Origin: RH-AL1 sp965214415
GTDB taxonomy: Bacteria > Pseudomonadota > Alphaproteobacteria > Rhizobiales > Beijerinckiaceae
Reading direction: 5' to 3'
DNA: 64,000 nt
Assembly: GCA_965214415.1 (NCBI GenBank)
Contig: CBDCBQ010000002.1
Span: 186,001-250,000, forward strand
The notes under the pieces are model-generated. The model ran no database searches and was not told where the DNA came from. It worked only from the letters and a program-made list of their open reading frames with translations. Positions 61,146-64,000 of this stretch are shown here, one piece after another (the first letter of the stretch is position 1; each line of letters starts with the position of its first letter). The translations under genes and the position numbers were made by a program.

Positions 61146-62015
61146 TCAGGAGCGCGTCGGCAGGATCTCGACGCGCTGGGCGTCCGGGCCGCGACGTTCG
61201 GCGGTGCGGGACTCCGGGCCGCGGCTCTCGCCGGCTCGGACCGACCTGGCCGGCCCATCACGCCGCGCGCGGGTGCTCCAGCGCCACAGACGTTGGATCG
61301 GCAGCGGCACCAGCATGAAGACATGCTCGGCGAGCGCGAGGCCGGTGAGCCCGAGCAGCAGCACGTAGCCGACCTCGCTGGCGCGGCTCACCTGCGGATC
61401 GACCGCCGCGTTGATGAAACCGACCATCATCAGCACCGCGGCCATCACGCAGATCGGGAACAGGCCATTGACCGGGCCGCGCCGGAAATAGCTGCGCAGA
61501 TAGGCGATGTTGGCCGGCATGACCTCGTCGTTGAGCACGGGCACGCCGAGGAAGAGATTCAGCTTGGCGCTGACCCGCATGATCCAAAGCACCAGAAACG
61601 TGAGCGCTCCGAATTGGTTTGGCGCTTGCCAGGTGACGGCGACAATGGCGGCCGCCGAGGCGAGCAGCGCGACCTCGTGATAGAGGATCGCGCCGAGCGC
61701 GGCGCCGAGCCGATCGAGGCCGGTGGCGCCGGGCGGGCATGGCAGCGGACGCGGGCCGGTCAGGAACCCGGTCAGGAAGGCGACCTCCTGCGTGCCCCAC
61801 AGCATGACGGCGGCCGTGAACGCGGCGTAGGCGCCGAACATGCTGGTCGACGCGCTGCTCGCGGCCAGGGCGAGCAGGCAGACGGGAAACAGCACCGCCG
61901 CGCCGACAAGGGCGGCGCGCACGGCGGCCTGCCGGCGGAGCACGACGAGGAACACGAGTCCCGTGGCGAACCACCAGACGAAAAGCGCGTAGAGGATCGC
62001 CGCTGCCGCCGTCAT
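61146..62015 (-). CDS. puhE: Photosynthetic complex assembly protein PuhE
   Basis: This 289-residue inner-membrane protein has about seven helices. MLWGTQEVAFLTGFLTGPR and VLWIMRVSAKLNLFLGVPVLNDEVMPANIAYLRSYFRRGPVN are PuhE blocks. PuhE modulates bacteriochlorophyll or reaction-centre assembly. It lies 8 bp after acsF in the normal order acsF-puhE. In many phototrophs hemA follows; here a sensor kinase does. The Arg-rich tail after residue 255 is probably cytoplasmic. Confidence 0.93.
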   Translation of the reverse strand: MTAAAAILYALFVWWFATGLVFLVVLRRQAAVRAALVGAAVLFPVCLLALAASSASTSMFGAYAAFTAAVMLWGTQEVAFLTGFLTGPRPLPCPPGATGLDRLGAALGAILYHEVALLASAAAIVAVTWQAPNQFGALTFLVLWIMRVSAKLNLFLGVPVLNDEVMPANIAYLRSYFRRGPVNGLFPICVMAAVLMMVGFINAAVDPQVSRASEVGYVLLLGLTGLALAEHVFMLVPLPIQRLWRWSTRARRDGPARSVRAGESRGPESRTAERRGPDAQRVEILPTRS

Positions 62016-62023
62016 CGGCTCGC

Positions 62024-63124
62024 CTACCAGGCCGCGGCGAGCAGGACGGTCTCCGGCAGCGCGGTGCGCTTCACCGGCAGCAGATAGAGGCGCGCGAACA
62101 CCGCGGCGGCGGCGACGCCGAGGCCGGCCCGCTTCAGCTTGCCGACCAGGCCGCCCCGGGCCTTGGCGGCGGCGGAGGCCTCGGTGATGCGCAGCAGGCG
62201 ATCGAGCCCGGGCCGGAAGGCCGGATGGTCGAGATCGAGCGCGACCGGGAACACCTGCTTGGCAATCTCGGCGGTGATGCGGAAAACCTTGAAGTCATAA
62301 TCGGTCGGATCGACGCCGACGGCCTCGTGGAAGGCCGGGCGCATGTGATCGCGCACGTACATCGTCGCGAACACGGCGAGCAGGAAGAAGCGGATCCACA
62401 GCTTGTTGCGGCCGGCCGTCAGCGACGGGTCGGCGCGCATCAGCAGCGCGAACGCCTCGCCGTGCCGGAACTCGTCGTTGCACCACTTCTCGAAGTACTT
62501 GAAGATCGGATGGAACAACCGATCGGGGTTGCGCTCGAGCAGCCGGTAGATCGTGATGTAGCGGGCGTAGCCGATCTTCTCCGACAGATAGGTCGCGTAG
62601 AAGATGAACTTCGGCTTGAAGTAGGTGTACTTCTTCACCCGCGTGAGGAAGCCGAGATCGATGCCAATGCCGGCGTCCTTCAGCGTCTCGTTGATGAACC
62701 CGGCATGCCGCGATTCATCGCGCGCCATGTAGGTGAACAGCTCGCGGATGTCCTTGTTGTTGATCTGCTTCTTGATCTCGGAATAGAGCACGCAGCCGGA
62801 GAATTCGGCGGTGAGCGAGGACACCAGAAAATCCTTGAACTCCTTGCGCAGGCCCTCGGGAAGCGCCTCGATGTCGGCGTCGAACGGCCCATCGCGGCGG
62901 AAATGCAGCTTGTTGTGATCGGCGCGCAGCTCGCCGATGCAGGCGTCCCACTCGGCGCGCACGAGGTTGACGTCAAGCTTGTCCATCGCGGCGAAATCGG
63001 TGGTGTAGAATCGCGGCGAGAGGATCGTATCCTCCTTCGCGGTCTCGATCGAGGTCTTGTCGCCGGCGCCGATCGTGCCGGGCTGGAACATCGAGCGCGA
63101 GCCGCCCCCCTCCATCGGAATCAT
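62024..63124 (-). CDS. acsF: Magnesium-protoporphyrin IX monomethyl ester (oxidative) cyclase, aerobic
   Basis: This 366-residue membrane-associated di-iron enzyme carries the iron ligands in two E...ExxH-type sets (LTAEFSGCVLYSEIKK, ARDESRHAGFINE and KWCNDEFRHGEAFA). It forms ring E of bacteriochlorophyll using O2, which marks an organism that makes pigment under air. GGGAGAG precedes the ATG at 63124, which overlaps the upstream small gene by four bases. An alternative start lies 11 codons later. A BchE-type anaerobic cyclase is not seen in the window. Confidence 0.96.
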   Translation of the reverse strand: MIPMEGGGSRSMFQPGTIGAGDKTSIETAKEDTILSPRFYTTDFAAMDKLDVNLVRAEWDACIGELRADHNKLHFRRDGPFDADIEALPEGLRKEFKDFLVSSLTAEFSGCVLYSEIKKQINNKDIRELFTYMARDESRHAGFINETLKDAGIGIDLGFLTRVKKYTYFKPKFIFYATYLSEKIGYARYITIYRLLERNPDRLFHPIFKYFEKWCNDEFRHGEAFALLMRADPSLTAGRNKLWIRFFLLAVFATMYVRDHMRPAFHEAVGVDPTDYDFKVFRITAEIAKQVFPVALDLDHPAFRPGLDRLLRITEASAAAKARGGLVGKLKRAGLGVAAAAVFARLYLLPVKRTALPETVLLAAAW

Positions 63125-63423
63125 GACGCTCTCCCGTCCGAGAAGCTGACCTCGTAGAGCTCGGTCAGCTCGAGATAGCCCTCGACGTGCGCCCAAAGCC
63201 GCTGCAGCGGACCGGCGCGGCGCACGGTCGCCGTACGGGTGACGAAAGAACGCTCGCCGAACGCGATCTGCGTTGGCGCGTCGTGCACCCAAACCTCGTC
63301 GCCCGGGCCGACCGCCACGCCGTCGAGATCGACGTAGGCGTGCAGGCTGTCGGGCGATTGCTCGAGATCGATCGTGCATGGCACGTCGAGGGTCTCACGT
63401 CCCGCCCAGCCGCTCCGCATCAT
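63121..63423 (-). CDS. Small puh-cluster protein of unknown function
   Basis: This 100-residue soluble protein has TIDLEQSPDSLHAYVDLDGVAVGPGDEVWVHDAPTQIAFGERSFVTRTATVRRAGPLQRLWAHVEGYLELTELYEVSF. A small conserved gene occurs at this spot, between puhC and acsF, in many photosynthesis clusters. The function is not established. It overlaps acsF by four bases, implying translational coupling. Confidence 0.85.
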   Translation of the reverse strand: MMRSGWAGRETLDVPCTIDLEQSPDSLHAYVDLDGVAVGPGDEVWVHDAPTQIAFGERSFVTRTATVRRAGPLQRLWAHVEGYLELTELYEVSFSDGRAS

Positions 63424-63465
63424 GGTCTCCCGTTTCGCGCCCTGCCCGCTTCGGCCTTGGCCGCC

Positions 63466-63921
63466 TCAGCCTTGGCCGGGCTGCTCGAGGAAGCGAGCGA
63501 ACACCTGTTCGTTGGTCGATCCGAACGCCTCGAGGTCGAAGCTCTCGTGGGTCGCCGGATCCTCGATAGACAAGCGTCCATCGGCCCATTGCGTCAAGTG
63601 AAATGCGGTCCCGATCGGCTCGCCGGCGCGGCGATGACCGCGCACCAAGGCACGCATGATGCCGCGCAGGAACCCGCCCGTTTCCGGCGCCACGTTGGCG
63701 ACGCTGCGGCCTGTCGCGGCGTTGGTGACCGCGATCCCGCCGTTGGGCAGGTCCTGGAACGACAGGTCCATCGCCGCCACCGCGTGTGTCGGCGGGAGCA
63801 AGACGTGGTTGGTTTTGGTCGCGTGCGCGATGCCGGCTATCGCGATCGTGACGGCCAGCAACGCGCCGGCACCGACGATGGCGCCGCGCGGGAACCCGCC
63901 CTGGATTGTGATGTCGACCAT
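63466..63921 (-). CDS. puhC: Photosynthetic complex assembly protein PuhC
   Basis: This 151-residue protein has one N-terminal helix (about residues 13-34) and a periplasmic domain. The domain includes LSFQDLPNGGIAVTNAATGRSVANVAPETGGFLRGIMRALVRGHRR, GTAFHLTQWADGRLSIEDP and SFDLEAFGSTNEQVFARFL, the PuhC pattern. It assists assembly or stability of the reaction centre and light-harvesting 1 complex. It sits at its normal place upstream of acsF. Confidence 0.93.
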   Translation of the reverse strand: MVDITIQGGFPRGAIVGAGALLAVTIAIAGIAHATKTNHVLLPPTHAVAAMDLSFQDLPNGGIAVTNAATGRSVANVAPETGGFLRGIMRALVRGHRRAGEPIGTAFHLTQWADGRLSIEDPATHESFDLEAFGSTNEQVFARFLEQPGQG

Positions 63922-63947
63922 GTCGCGTCTCCCTTTCCGTACTGGTT

Positions 63948-64000
63948 TCAGGCCGTGGCGACGCCGATGCCCGCGTCTTTATGGCGCTCCGGCACGCGGG
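63948..64000 (-). CDS. Probable 3' end of puhB (truncated by window edge)
   Basis: One minus-strand frame is open from the window edge and ends RVPERHKDAGIGVATA followed by TGA at 63948-63950, 27 bp before the puhC start. Gene order in photosynthesis clusters (puhA-puhB-puhC) makes puhB the expected gene. Too little is visible to confirm it by sequence. Confidence 0.5.
   Translation of the reverse strand, partial: RVPERHKDAGIGVATA

Overview
This window is GC-rich DNA from an alphaproteobacterium, most likely of the order Hyphomicrobiales (Rhizobiales). The indications are a bacteriochlorophyll gene set with the oxygen-dependent cyclase acsF, a PhaR/PhaA/PhaB polyhydroxybutyrate locus, the conserved alphaproteobacterial run sppA-ihfB-lapA-trpF, an Hsp20-DUF1150 pair, an extensin-like peptidoglycan protein, and two families of intergenic palindromes typical of rhizobial genomes. 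The presence of acsF suggests a phototroph that makes bacteriochlorophyll under air. I cannot name the genus. I see no rRNA, tRNA, CRISPR array, intact insertion sequence or prophage.

Layout. 0-9.4 kb: the 3' end of a class A penicillin-binding protein, small secreted proteins, rpmE, the Hsp20/DUF1150 pair with a hairpin-rich leader, envelope proteins, a HugZ-like protein followed by an ABC importer pair, and a GT-C glycosyltransferase with a 9-bp tandem repeat in its coding sequence. 9.5-10 kb: a short stretch of lower GC with one unknown gene. 10-19.2 kb: hflKC, the split scoA/scoB CoA-transferase, a thioesterase, and phaR | phaA - GST remnant - phaB. 19.2-29.5 kb: a UdgX-type uracil-DNA glycosylase fusion, ogt, maa, Trm112-like, Lon-N, thioredoxin-like, Na+/H+ antiporter, slyX, marR, a toxin-antitoxin pair and a FetAB-like ABC transporter. 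29.5-34.7 kb: a cobalamin-dependent radical SAM enzyme, rsmI, sppA, ihfB, lapA and trpF. 34.7-40.7 kb: bchH-bchG-bchP as one leftward overlapping unit with a PpsR-like site upstream. 40.7-58.8 kb: a hipBA-like pair, kup, a sigma-54 activator, an L,D-transpeptidase, an AtoE remnant, tesA/ybbA-like genes, yggT, a two-gene RND efflux system, a broken cupin, threonine aldolase and TauE. 58.8-64 kb: a hybrid sensor kinase, then the puh/acsF operon (puhE, acsF, a small orf, puhC and probably the 3' end of puhB), read leftward.

The most striking global property is the number of broken genes. Ten loci (GST, ogt, maa, the antiporter N-terminus, marR, a SnoaL-like gene, a RelE-like toxin, hipA, atoE and a cupin) carry frameshifts or a nonsense codon, while long genes such as bchH, the RND pump, kup and the L,D-transpeptidase are intact. 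Either non-essential accessory genes are decaying, or uncorrected indels remain in the assembly; several of the shifts lie at short homopolymers. The photosynthesis genes are split into two blocks separated by about 20 kb of unrelated genes. The bch block sits where trpB/trpA would normally follow trpF.
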